7,712 nt of DNA from Anaerolineales bacterium (GCA_030606845.1 JAUWFP010000091.1:1-7712), one strand, 5' to 3'. Positions 1 to 6,440 are shown, counted from the first letter of the stretch. Numbers and translations: made by a program. The notes: generated from the letters alone by a model not told the origin.

Positions 1-1351
1 CAAGTATGCTAACCGTCACGTAGGTACCTGTACCCGCATGGGAATGGATTGCCCCTCTTTTAGCATTTTTCACCTGCAGCGCATCATCATCGAAGTGTTT
101 CTTAATTGTTCCTTGAAGTTGCCAGAGGGCGAAGACAGCTTGCATCAAACCAGTCGCGCCAACTGGATGACCGCAGGCGATCAATCCGCCAGAAGGGTTA
201 ACGGGGCAGATAGGTTTTTCAGGCAGCTGAACCCCATAATCAATCCCGGATAAATGCGCTTTTCCAGATTCAGCGAACGGACCACCTTCGCCATATCTAC
301 AGAGGCCTAAATCCTCATAGGTCTGGATCTCGCTGGAGGTATAAGCGTCGTGTAGCTCGACGAAATCGAGTTCTCCTAAAGGATCTGATATACCGGCATG
401 CTTATAAGCCATGTTCCCCGCGGTTCTCCCCGCGCGGAAGGAGTGCACACCTGGATAGCGGGTTCCCTTTTTCCAGAGTCCCTTGTAGTACTTACGAGTC
501 CCATCGTCGGCTTTTTCCTGCTCGGTGGCGTAGTCTTGCATAAACGTATCGAAGTCGACGTGCGGTCGGTCAGCCATGCGCATGGCATCCGTGCCGCGCC
601 CGATGCCTGTGATTTTCACCAGAGGGCGGGGGATCTTCGCTCCGGCATCTTCCAGCTTCTTAATACCCTCCTCAGAAGCCAGGATCGTAGCCGCAGCTCC
701 GTCGGACATAACGCAAATATCGAGGCGGGTCAGCGGCCACGCGATCATAACTGCGTTGCGGACATCTTCGATCGAGTAGCGGTTCCGTTTCTGCGCATAG
801 GGGTTTGAGAAGGCGTTGATGTGGTTTTTCACGGATACGTGCGCCATTTGCTCAACGGTTGTACCGAACTCCTTCATGTGCCGTGTGACCATCATGGCGT
901 AATACCCGGAGTAGAACCCACCCACAGGGTAATCCCAGGAAACATCCGATGCTTGGGCGATGAATTCGTTCCCCTTCCATGTCTCGACGTGGCTCATGGT
1001 TTCGAAACCGTAGGCTACACAGACGTCCATATGACCGGAAGCGATTGATTTCCACACTTCTTGGAAACAGAGCCCACCCGTTGCACCTCCGCCTTCGACG
1101 CGGTGACTGGGTTTTGGACACAGCCCAAGGTAATCCTGGGCCATGATCGCCGCCATGAGCTGTCGAGTGAAGTGATCGGAAAAATACGATGCTACCGATC
1201 CATCGACGATTGATGTGAACGTTGGGAAATCAATTTCCAGATCTTGGATGGCGTAGTCGTAGGCCTCCTTTGTCACTGCCTGGAAATTTTTATCCTGACG
1301 GGTTTTCGCGAACTTTGAAACACCGCCGGAGATTGCGTAGACAGGTCGCAT
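1..1351 (-). CDS. SCP2-type thiolase-like protein lacking the catalytic cysteine (partial, runs off left edge)
   Basis: The ATG at 1351 opens 450 codons without a stop and continues past base 1. The fold is thiolase superfamily, closest to the SCP-x/SCP2 type. An N-terminal half (about 1-240) contains a V85-E-GGG-ATGG stretch at the nucleophile turn. The C-terminal half has VELHDAY (H334), NPSGG at 385-389, CGHPVGATG (H395), and a terminal HSHAGTG segment (436-442). Most thiolases have Cys at the position of G89 and often a second Cys near the C-terminus; both are absent here, and C95 lies one and a half helical turns further on. Residues about 262-305 form an extra polar stretch rich in Lys, Asp and Tyr. 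Known Cys-less members include the steroid side-chain aldolases that pair with DUF35 proteins, so a retro-aldolase or other acyl-CoA C-C bond role is possible; that is inference. A DUF35 partner might lie to the left, outside the window. An automatic label of acetyl-CoA acetyltransferase would probably be misleading. The start is supported by a strong ribosome binding site 10 nt upstream. Confidence 0.88.
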   Translation of the reverse strand, partial: MRPVYAISGGVSKFAKTRQDKNFQAVTKEAYDYAIQDLEIDFPTFTSIVDGSVASYFSDHFTRQLMAAIMAQDYLGLCPKPSHRVEGGGATGGLCFQEVWKSIASGHMDVCVAYGFETMSHVETWKGNEFIAQASDVSWDYPVGGFYSGYYAMMVTRHMKEFGTTVEQMAHVSVKNHINAFSNPYAQKRNRYSIEDVRNAVMIAWPLTRLDICVMSDGAAATILASEEGIKKLEDAGAKIPRPLVKITGIGRGTDAMRMADRPHVDFDTFMQDYATEQEKADDGTRKYYKGLWKKGTRYPGVHSFRAGRTAGNMAYKHAGISDPLGELDFVELHDAYTSSEIQTYEDLGLCRYGEGGPFAESGKAHLSGIDYGVQLPEKPICPVNPSGGLIACGHPVGATGLMQAVFALWQLQGTIKKHFDDDALQVKNAKRGAIHSHAGTGTYVTVSIL

Positions 1352-1360
1352 TGTGGGATT

Positions 1361-1368
1361 TCCTCCTT
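1361..1368 (-). promoter_or_regulatory. Strong Shine-Dalgarno of the thiolase-like gene
   Basis: Read on the minus strand, AAGGAGGA precedes the ATG at 1351 with about 10 nt between AAGGAGG and the start. It is the best ribosome binding site in the window and fixes the start of the thiolase-like gene. Its strength contrasts with nusB and the tatB-like gene, which have no clear site. Confidence 0.8.
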
Positions 1369-1393
1369 AATGAATTGATTTCGCGATGATGCG

Positions 1394-1422
1394 ATTGTAC
1401 CCCTAGAGCGAGAACCGAGCAA
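1394..1422 (-). promoter_or_regulatory. Predicted sigma70-type promoter of the thiolase-like gene
   Basis: On the minus strand a TTGCTC -35 box (1417-1422) is separated by 17 bp from a TACAAT -10 box (1394-1399). Transcription would begin near 1387, giving a leader of about 36 nt that contains the strong ribosome binding site. The gene therefore probably has its own transcript rather than depending on read-through from tatC, 208 bp upstream. Confidence 0.55.
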
Positions 1423-1424
1423 AA

Positions 1425-1479
1425 TTCAAGCGGTTATTGGGTTTTGGGGCTGCTGGCCGGGGTGCTTCAAAGGTTATTG
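1425..1479. repeat. Imperfect direct repeat next to the -35 box
   Basis: Two copies of TTCAA followed by one or two bases and then GGTTATTG (plus strand) lie at 1425-1439 and 1466-1479. The GGTTATTG cores are identical and 40 bp apart, close to four helical turns. The proximal copy ends 2 bp from the predicted -35 box of the thiolase-like gene, a typical place for an activator site. No known operator is recognised. Confidence 0.35.
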
Positions 1480-1559
1480 ATCGGGGTCGACGAGAGCCCA
1501 TCATCGAAATCTTCAGCTGGGAACCTAACTTTCGTTCAATCGGAATCGGAGTGCGCTTT

Positions 1560-2405
1560 TTAAGTACGACCCCGGCCCGCAATCGCCGCCAGACCGATGC
1601 TTATGAAGTAGAGCACGATCATGGGCAGCATCACCAATCCCATGTTCACCGGATCGATCGTGGGCGTGACGGCTGCGGCGAGTATGGCGATGCCAAGGAT
1701 GGCGAAGCGCCAGCCGCGTAGGAGCGATTTCGCGTTCACGAAACCTAAACCTGCCAGGGCGTAGATGATGAGCGGGAATTGAAAAGCTACGCCTATCCAG
1801 AACATGAGCCCCGTCACAAATTGGATGTAATTCGCAGGACGGATCGCGGCGCTGATGTCCATGAAATGGAGGAGGAAATCAATGGCTGGTTTGAGCAAAA
1901 TGAAATAAGTGAAAGCTATGCCGAGCAGGAAAAGGATCGTTGCTGCCGGGATTGAAGTCAGCAGGAGTATCCTCTCGCGTCGGCGGAGCCCTGGATTCAA
2001 GAATGCAAAAATCTCAATCCCGATGTAAGGCAGAGCGATTACAAAGCCGGTTAGCAATGAAACCCGCATGAAGACACCGATTGATTCGGTGACCTCAATC
2101 GCTTGCAGTTGATCGATGCCGTCAATTGGGACCGCGAGCCAATCCAGTGCCTGTTTGGCAAAGAGCGTACTCACTAGAACAGCGAGGACTAGGACGGCGA
2201 TCGCGCGCAACAAATGACGGCGCAGCGCTTCCAGGTGGTCGATCAGGATCGATGGTTCTTCAATCGTCCGACTGAAAACATCTGCAATTGGCGTATCTTC
2301 GGGCTCATAATTGAGGAAGTCCCGCAGTTTTTGGAATGGCTTTGCGATCCACCGAAAAGGGAGGGTGATGAGATGCCACAGCCTGCGCAAAAAGGAGCGA
2401 ATCAT
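1560..2405 (-). CDS. tatC: Twin-arginine translocase subunit TatC
   Basis: This 281-residue membrane protein is the receptor subunit of the Tat pathway, which binds twin-arginine signal peptides and exports folded proteins. Six hydrophobic segments are visible at roughly 67-84, 116-136, 151-172, 194-218, 232-248 and 254-276. Family landmarks include HLEALR (57-62), EVTESIGVFMR (104-114), PGLRRRER (138-145, with E144 matching E103 of E. coli TatC), FTYF (165-168), VAFQFP (206-211) and a TPTIDP turn at 247-252. The N-terminus carries about 50 residues before the first helix, starting with a basic, aromatic, probably amphipathic stretch; E. coli TatC has only a short N-terminus. In HLEALR an Ala replaces the second Glu of the common HLEELR. 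The ATG abuts the TAG of the tatB-like gene with no gap, so translational coupling is likely. No terminator with a T-run follows. Confidence 0.95.
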   Translation of the reverse strand: MIRSFLRRLWHLITLPFRWIAKPFQKLRDFLNYEPEDTPIADVFSRTIEEPSILIDHLEALRRHLLRAIAVLVLAVLVSTLFAKQALDWLAVPIDGIDQLQAIEVTESIGVFMRVSLLTGFVIALPYIGIEIFAFLNPGLRRRERILLLTSIPAATILFLLGIAFTYFILLKPAIDFLLHFMDISAAIRPANYIQFVTGLMFWIGVAFQFPLIIYALAGLGFVNAKSLLRGWRFAILGIAILAAAVTPTIDPVNMGLVMLPMIVLYFISIGLAAIAGRGRT

Positions 2406-2810
2406 CTAGCCGTCACTCGCATCAGTTCCCGAAGCTTGATCCTGGGCACCGTGCTTGGAGTCAACTGCATCCGGGGAGGGGGCTTGCCAGGCGCGCAATC
2501 CTGCATCCAGATCTCGAATCTCCTGCGTAAGATCCCGGCCAGTATCAGCGATAGCCGTGTTGGTCTCTGTGATTTCTTTGTGTACCGCGTCCAATTCATC
2601 CAAAGCGGCTTCCCGCGCGAGGCGGTTTGGAAGAGTACGCAGGTTTCTGGATGCTTCGTTAAATAATTTCCAGTTCTCTGAACGGTAGAGACGGTTGAGG
2701 AAACTGCCGATCATTCTGCCCGTTTTCCCCATGTTGCGGGGTCCTACAACAACCATGGCGATTAGAAGAATGAAGATAATCTCAAGGGGACCAATACCAA
2801 AGATATCCAT
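2406..2810 (-). CDS. tatB: Twin-arginine translocase TatA/TatB-family protein
   Basis: This 134-residue protein has the TatA/B layout. A short N-terminus (MDIFGIGPLE) leads into one membrane helix at about 8-22, a Gly-Pro hinge (G23-P24), an amphipathic helix through about residue 43, a charged helical region to about 110, and a low-complexity acidic tail ending SGTDASDG. It would oligomerise at the inner membrane with TatC, encoded directly downstream. The length and long charged tail favour a TatB-type assignment over TatA, but in many bacteria one protein fills both roles, and the A/B label is inference. There is no clear Shine-Dalgarno. The gene begins 13 nt after the nusB stop, so it probably relies on coupling. 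An overlapping ORF in another frame at 2402-2599 is a shadow. Confidence 0.88.
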   Translation of the reverse strand: MDIFGIGPLEIIFILLIAMVVVGPRNMGKTGRMIGSFLNRLYRSENWKLFNEASRNLRTLPNRLAREAALDELDAVHKEITETNTAIADTGRDLTQEIRDLDAGLRAWQAPSPDAVDSKHGAQDQASGTDASDG

Positions 2811-2823
2811 AGTTCAATCTTGG

Positions 2824-3264
2824 TTAGTCTGGAACCGTGAATCGGCGGCGGATCTCTTGTTCCTGTTCGGCGAGTGTGCCCAAGACACCATTAACGAAAC
2901 GTGCGGAGCTCTCTGATCCGAAACGTTTAGCAAGCTCGACAGCCTCGTTGATGGCAACTTTTAGTGGAGTTTCGTCGTAGAAGACAATCTCCCAGAGGGC
3001 TATGCGTAAGATGTTCCGGTCGAGAACGGCGAGTTGATCAATGGGCCACTCGGGTGCGAAGGTGGCGATAACATTATCTAATTCTGGAGTTGTAGAAAGG
3101 ACGCCTTCTATAAAGCATTTGAAAAACTCAGTCCCATCATCGCTCAGGTTGTCATTCTGTTTCAGGTATCGAGCAATGACCTCTTGTGGTGGATGGTCGA
3201 CAGCGTCGATTTCATAGAGGGCTTGGATAATTAGGTTTCGTAATTGCCGTCGTTCGCGCTTCAT
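2824..3264 (-). CDS. nusB: Transcription antitermination factor NusB
   Basis: This 146-residue, probably all-helical protein matches the usual NusB length. The N-terminal RRQLRNLIIQALYEID resembles the conserved RRxxRxxAxQALY start. The C-terminal half has LDRNILRIALWEIVF (81-95), PLKVAINEAVELAKRFGSE (100-118) and FVNGVLG (123-129), all NusB signatures. NusB pairs with NusE (ribosomal protein S10) on boxA RNA, preventing premature termination, chiefly in rRNA operons. The start codon lies 15 nt after the asp23 stop. The space just before it holds a perfect 10-bp palindrome (GGTTCGAACC, 3266-3275) and no Shine-Dalgarno. nusB next to an Asp23-family gene is a frequent arrangement in Gram-positive and related bacteria. 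Confidence 0.95.
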   Translation of the reverse strand: MKRERRQLRNLIIQALYEIDAVDHPPQEVIARYLKQNDNLSDDGTEFFKCFIEGVLSTTPELDNVIATFAPEWPIDQLAVLDRNILRIALWEIVFYDETPLKVAINEAVELAKRFGSESSARFVNGVLGTLAEQEQEIRRRFTVPD

Positions 3265-3279
3265 GGGTTCGAACCGAAA

Positions 3280-3645
3280 TTAATCTACAGGGTCTGTGTA
3301 GTCAATATCCTCGATGTGTATATCAACTCGAACAACATCCATGCCAATCATTTCCTCTATGGCACGGACAACATCAGTCTGAACCTTTCGGCTGACCTCG
3401 CGCACGTTGATATCTTTGGCCACGATCAGGAAAAGATCAACAGCGACCTCACCATCTTCAATGTCGATTTGTACTCCTGCGCCTGATCCCCGACGAAAGA
3501 GTCGATTGACGCCGCTGCGTATGGGCGCCATCGCAACCACGCCAGGGACACTTAGCGCTGTGAGACGGGCCAGAGTAAGAAGAACACCGGGGGCCATCGT
3601 TGTTGTGCCGGGAGCTCGATTTTGTTTCTCTTCTATTGTATCCAT
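3280..3645 (-). CDS. Asp23/Gls24 family (DUF322) envelope stress response protein
   Basis: This 121-residue protein has the Asp23 core. A leading helix (APGVLLTLARLTALSVPGV, 18-36) precedes a Gly-rich turn, then GVQIDIEDGEVAVDLFLIV (57-75), a VREVSRKVQTDVVRAIEEM helix (81-99) and a closing strand VVRVDIHIEDID (104-115). In Firmicutes Asp23 is membrane-anchored through a partner and linked to cell-wall stress; the family's role outside that group is poorly known. It lacks any membrane segment or signal peptide. The ATG at 3645 is supported by AGGAG at 3655-3659 on the minus strand, with 9 nt spacing. It lies 16 nt after fabG and 15 nt before nusB, in a tight operon. Confidence 0.9.
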   Translation of the reverse strand: MDTIEEKQNRAPGTTTMAPGVLLTLARLTALSVPGVVAMAPIRSGVNRLFRRGSGAGVQIDIEDGEVAVDLFLIVAKDINVREVSRKVQTDVVRAIEEMIGMDVVRVDIHIEDIDYTDPVD

Positions 3646-3661
3646 TCTTTTTGACTCCTAT

Positions 3662-4405
3662 TTACATCGCAATTCCACCATCAACGGTAAGTATATGACC
3701 CGTGATGTATGCTGCGTCATCGGAGGCGAGGAAGGCGGCAGCTTTTGCTATCTCCTCCGGCTGCCCGACTCGACCGAGAGGAATTATATCCATCAGGCTC
3801 TTTTGAGCATCCTCGGGTACGGTCGACCAGATATCGGTCTGGATGAAACCGGGCGCAATTGCGTTGACCGTGATAGTTCTCGATGCGACTTCTCGCGCTA
3901 GTGCCCTCGTGAAACCAATTTGTCCTGCTTTGGAGGCGGAATAATTAGTCTGACCGGGATTTCCCATGATCCCTGATACGGAGGCGATGTTAATAATCCG
4001 TCCGTACCTGCGGCGCAGCATATGGCGGATTGCAGCTTTGCAGCAGTTAAACGTCGATTTTAAATTGGTCTGGATCACATCGTCCCAATCGCTTTCGGAC
4101 ATCGTCATGATCAGACCATCGCGGGTGATGCCAGCGTTATTCACGAGAATATGGAGGTCCCCATACTTCTCGATGGCGGTTTTAATCAACCCATCCGCTT
4201 GCTCGAAAACGCTGACGTCAGCCTGGTGGGTAAAAGCCTCTCCCCCGCTTTCTGAGATTGTTTTCACGACTTCATCGGCTGCCGAAGAGTTTTGATTATA
4301 GTTTACGACGACGCGGGCGCCACGACTGCCAAATTCGAGGGCAATCGCCCGGCCTATGCCGCGAGAAGCCCCAGACACAATCGCGACTTTATCATCAAAA
4401 TCCAT
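3662..4405 (-). CDS. fabG: 3-oxoacyl-[ACP] reductase FabG (SDR family)
   Basis: This is a 247-residue classical short-chain dehydrogenase/reductase, the normal FabG length. It has the cofactor motif SGASRGIG (11-18), D63 in the QADV turn, NNAG (89-92), N114, and the catalytic S142, Y155 and K159 (YSASK). It ends in ITGHILTVDGG. FabG reduces 3-oxoacyl-ACP with NADPH in fatty acid elongation. The same fold serves acetoacetyl-CoA reductases of PHA synthesis, and with no acpP, fabD or fabF in the window that alternative cannot be excluded. Residues RVVVNYN after the second strand, with R31 and no acidic residue at the strand end, fit NADPH preference. Its start is fixed by GGAGG at 4411-4415, 5 nt upstream, and it heads a five-gene operon behind a TATAAT box. 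Confidence 0.93.
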   Translation of the reverse strand: MDFDDKVAIVSGASRGIGRAIALEFGSRGARVVVNYNQNSSAADEVVKTISESGGEAFTHQADVSVFEQADGLIKTAIEKYGDLHILVNNAGITRDGLIMTMSESDWDDVIQTNLKSTFNCCKAAIRHMLRRRYGRIINIASVSGIMGNPGQTNYSASKAGQIGFTRALAREVASRTITVNAIAPGFIQTDIWSTVPEDAQKSLMDIIPLGRVGQPEEIAKAAAFLASDDAAYITGHILTVDGGIAM

Positions 4406-4437
4406 TCAAGCCTCCATTTTCTGGATATGCTCACGAG

Positions 4438-4443
4438 ATTATA
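4438..4443 (-). promoter_or_regulatory. Predicted -10 box of the fabG operon
   Basis: A perfect TATAAT on the minus strand lies 32 nt before the fabG ATG. Transcription starting near 4430 would give a leader of about 25 nt holding the GGAGG ribosome binding site. No good -35 hexamer is found at 16-18 bp, and there is no TGn extension, so a regulator or a non-canonical -35 may be needed. Confidence 0.5.
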
Positions 4444-4489
4444 CCTAGAAATGGACCGTTAGTTGTTGAACCAGTAAAGCGAGATTGCT

Positions 4490-4532
4490 GTTCTGAAGCC
4501 GGCGGGCGAGCTGGAGCCGTAAGCGCCAGAAC
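4490..4532 (-). repeat. GC-rich stem-loop between panE-like gene and fabG
   Basis: GTTCTG (4527-4532) and CAGAAC (4490-4495), read on the minus strand, form a 6-bp outer stem. Inside it, CGGC (4516-4519) can pair with GCCG (4500-4503). No T-run follows, so it is not a standard intrinsic terminator. It could be a weak processing or pausing structure at the end of the par operon transcript. Confidence 0.3.
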
Positions 4533-4540
4533 CGACAGGG

Positions 4541-5569
4541 TCAAATCCCGGGAACGCCGTATTCCCGCCCGAGTTGAACCAGTAGCTCGGGATTATTCTG
4601 GAATCTTTCCGGGTCTTCCTGATTATTTACGAGCTTCATCAACGTGTCGGTTAGGAGACGATTAGCTGGTGTAGGGCAACCCAGGTGTGAGCCGGCTTGT
4701 ACAACTGCGCCGTTTAACTGCAAGACCTCGGATCTGCCGCGGCCAATGTCGAAGTGAAGTGACGGTTTTTTGTTCCCGCGCCCCTCACTGACGATCTTCC
4801 CGAGAAGAGGTCGAATGAGCAGTTGGGGGAGAAAGACCGCACGCGCGAGGACGGATACGCGAACTCCCGGCAAATCCTGTGGGGTGTAGCCAATGATACG
4901 CAGGACCCGGACAGTTTCTCTCAGAGACTCGATTTCAATCAAGGCAGTACTCGGATGGGAATACACTTGCGATGGTGTCCAACCGAGGATGGCTGAACTT
5001 GCATTGGCGACGATATTCGTCACGAGCTTCGACCATTTCATGCGTTCGGCGTTCTCATAAGCTACAGCGAGGAAGTCGGCTGCTTCAAGATCACGAATGA
5101 ACTCAGCTGCCAATGGATGATTAAGCTCAACCCCGATCCCTCTCCGCCGGGCGACGTGGATTACTGCAGGTTCAATCATTTGCACGGCAGTGGTAAGAGT
5201 GGCAGAGATGACGCGCTCTTCCCCAAAGCGCGCGGCGAGCATTTGATCGCTGCCTATACCATTTAATAGGCTCACGATGGTGGGGGGGTCTGGAAATGCG
5301 ACCTCGATTTCCGCTGCCGCAGTCTCGGCGTCGTAAGTTTTAACAGTCATCAGAATGAGATCGGGTTTTTCCATCCCCGAGATTTCGGTGATGGCATGTA
5401 CTTTTTCGACGATTCCATGCGTGCGATCGCCGCTTAGGTGGAGACCACGCTCTTGTAAGACTTCTGCAATTCGAGGTCGGGCCAGAAACGTCACTGGGAA
5501 CCCGGCGAGTGCGAGCTTGCCGCCTACAAGGGCGCCGACGGCCCCGGTTCCGAAGACCAGGTAGCGCAA
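4541..5569 (-). CDS. panE: 2-dehydropantoate 2-reductase (ketopantoate reductase) family protein
   Basis: This 342-residue two-domain NADP-dependent reductase starts with a Rossmann fold (GTGAVGALVGG, 7-17), followed by KPDLILMTVKTYD (K77) and LLNGIGSDQ (101-109, where many relatives have QNG). The helical C-terminal domain carries KWSKLVTNIVANA with K181, N185 and N189, and GRSEVLQLNGAVV with E281. These positions match the catalytic Lys and Glu of E. coli PanE. The expected reaction is ketopantoate to pantoate for pantothenate and coenzyme A synthesis. The family has many paralogs of unknown substrate, and at 342 residues it is longer than the roughly 300 of E. coli PanE, so the symbol is provisional. 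The start is TTG at 5569, one base after the parB stop, with GGAGGGG seven bases upstream. Confidence 0.85.
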   Translation of the reverse strand: MRYLVFGTGAVGALVGGKLALAGFPVTFLARPRIAEVLQERGLHLSGDRTHGIVEKVHAITEISGMEKPDLILMTVKTYDAETAAAEIEVAFPDPPTIVSLLNGIGSDQMLAARFGEERVISATLTTAVQMIEPAVIHVARRRGIGVELNHPLAAEFIRDLEAADFLAVAYENAERMKWSKLVTNIVANASSAILGWTPSQVYSHPSTALIEIESLRETVRVLRIIGYTPQDLPGVRVSVLARAVFLPQLLIRPLLGKIVSEGRGNKKPSLHFDIGRGRSEVLQLNGAVVQAGSHLGCPTPANRLLTDTLMKLVNNQEDPERFQNNPELLVQLGREYGVPGI

Positions 5570-5570
5570 G

Positions 5571-6440
5571 CTACTTCCCCTCCGAGCTAGCCAGTAAACG
5601 ATCTACAAGGGCATTCAATTCTTCATCGGAGAAGAAGCGGATAACCAGGCTTCCCCCGCGTCGCCCGCGTTTTAATGTCACCCGGGTGCCGAGCGCATCT
5701 CGGAGTTGGTTTTCCAAGGCTGTCTCCTCGGGAGAGCGTTTTGCTGCTGGTTTCTTCTTTCGTCGTTCGCCAAGCAGGCGCTGGACGAGTTCCTCGACCT
5801 GGCGCACGCTGAGTTCTCGCTCAAGGATGCTCTGAAGTGCCGCAGATTGAGCTTGTGCGGTGGGGAGGCTGAGGAGCGCCCGGGCGTGTCCCTCTGAGAT
5901 CTTATTTTCGACGAGTGCACCGCGGACTGCAGCGGAGAGCTTTAACAGGCGGAGCGTATTGCTCACGGTGGCGCGGTTCTTTCCGACGCGTTTGGCGATC
6001 TCCGCGTGAGAAAGGTTGAACTCATCTGCTAACTGGAGATAGCCATTCGCAAGTTCTAGAGGGTTTAAATCTGATCGCTGCAAGTTCTCCACGAGTGCCC
6101 ACTCGAGTTGCTGCTGTTCATTGGCTTCGCGTACGATCACGGGGACGAATTCCAGGCCTGCTTTCTGGGCAGCTCGCAAACGCCTTTCTCCGGCGATGAG
6201 CGTATAGCTGCCGCCGGCATCCTTTGGGAGAACGACAAGTGGCTGTAAGATGCCGTGTTCTCTGATGGAATCGGCCAGTTGAGAGATGTTCTCCATTTCC
6301 GAGGACGTGCGTGGTTGCCTGGGATTGGGTTGGATATTCTCGACGGGCACCTGGAGCATACCCTGCCTCGATGGAGTTTGGTCGGAGCCTGTCGGGATTA
6401 ATGCATCCAGACCTTTACCTAACCCGCGCTTCTTACTCAT
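5571..6440 (-). CDS. parB: Chromosome partitioning protein ParB (Spo0J)
   Basis: The 289-residue protein has the chromosomal ParB layout. A basic N-terminal tail (MSKKRGLGKGLDALIP) resembles the ParA-contacting peptide of the family. A ParB/Srx-type domain follows, with the Arg patch GERRLRA (84-90) that binds CTP in studied members, and E118NLQR(SDLNP). A helix-turn-helix for parS lies near 143-165 (LSHAEIAKRVGKNRATVSNTLRLL), then a linker with a Lys-rich patch at 226-235 and a C-terminal dimerisation domain ending SDEELNALVDRLL. ParB loads at parS, spreads as a clamp and works with ParA to segregate origins and recruit SMC. It overlaps the parA end by 8 bp, with GAGGT 5 nt before its ATG. 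No parS-like palindrome was seen in the window. Confidence 0.96.
   Translation of the reverse strand: MSKKRGLGKGLDALIPTGSDQTPSRQGMLQVPVENIQPNPRQPRTSSEMENISQLADSIREHGILQPLVVLPKDAGGSYTLIAGERRLRAAQKAGLEFVPVIVREANEQQQLEWALVENLQRSDLNPLELANGYLQLADEFNLSHAEIAKRVGKNRATVSNTLRLLKLSAAVRGALVENKISEGHARALLSLPTAQAQSAALQSILERELSVRQVEELVQRLLGERRKKKPAAKRSPEETALENQLRDALGTRVTLKRGRRGGSLVIRFFSDEELNALVDRLLASSEGK
5576..5582 (-). promoter_or_regulatory. Shine-Dalgarno supporting the TTG start of the panE-like gene
   Basis: GGAGGGG on the minus strand lies within the last codons of parB, 7 nt before the TTG at 5569. The TTG start keeps the complete Rossmann strand RYLVFGTGAVG, while the next in-frame Met codon is too far inside the fold, so the TTG is the credible start. 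Confidence 0.7.

Noticed and set aside
398..808. Plus-strand ORF of 136 codons over the thiolase-like gene
   Set aside because: It is the reverse-strand shadow of a recognisable thiolase-fold gene, with no ribosome binding site or family resemblance. The same holds for the other plus-strand ORFs in the window.
815..845. TTTTCAC-GGATACGTG as a degenerate parS
   Set aside because: It lacks the palindrome of parS and lies inside the thiolase-like coding region. The partial match is expected by chance.
1439..1486. Four G-runs on the plus strand that might form a G-quadruplex
   Set aside because: The loops are uneven, the last about 20 nt, and one run has only three G. The pattern is too weak to call.
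1497..1525. Short inverted repeat (CCCA with TGGG) as a terminator of the tatC operon
   Set aside because: The stem is 4 bp with a 17-nt loop and no T-run follows. No intrinsic terminator is supported between tatC and the thiolase-like gene.
2402..2599. Minus-strand 65-codon ORF overlapping the tatB-like gene
   Set aside because: It lies wholly in another frame of the tatB-like gene and has no recognisable domain or start signal.
3266..3275. GGTTCGAACC resembles the T-arm of a tRNA
   Set aside because: It sits in a 15-bp gap between asp23 and nusB. There is no room for an acceptor stem, D-arm or anticodon arm without running into well-supported coding sequence.
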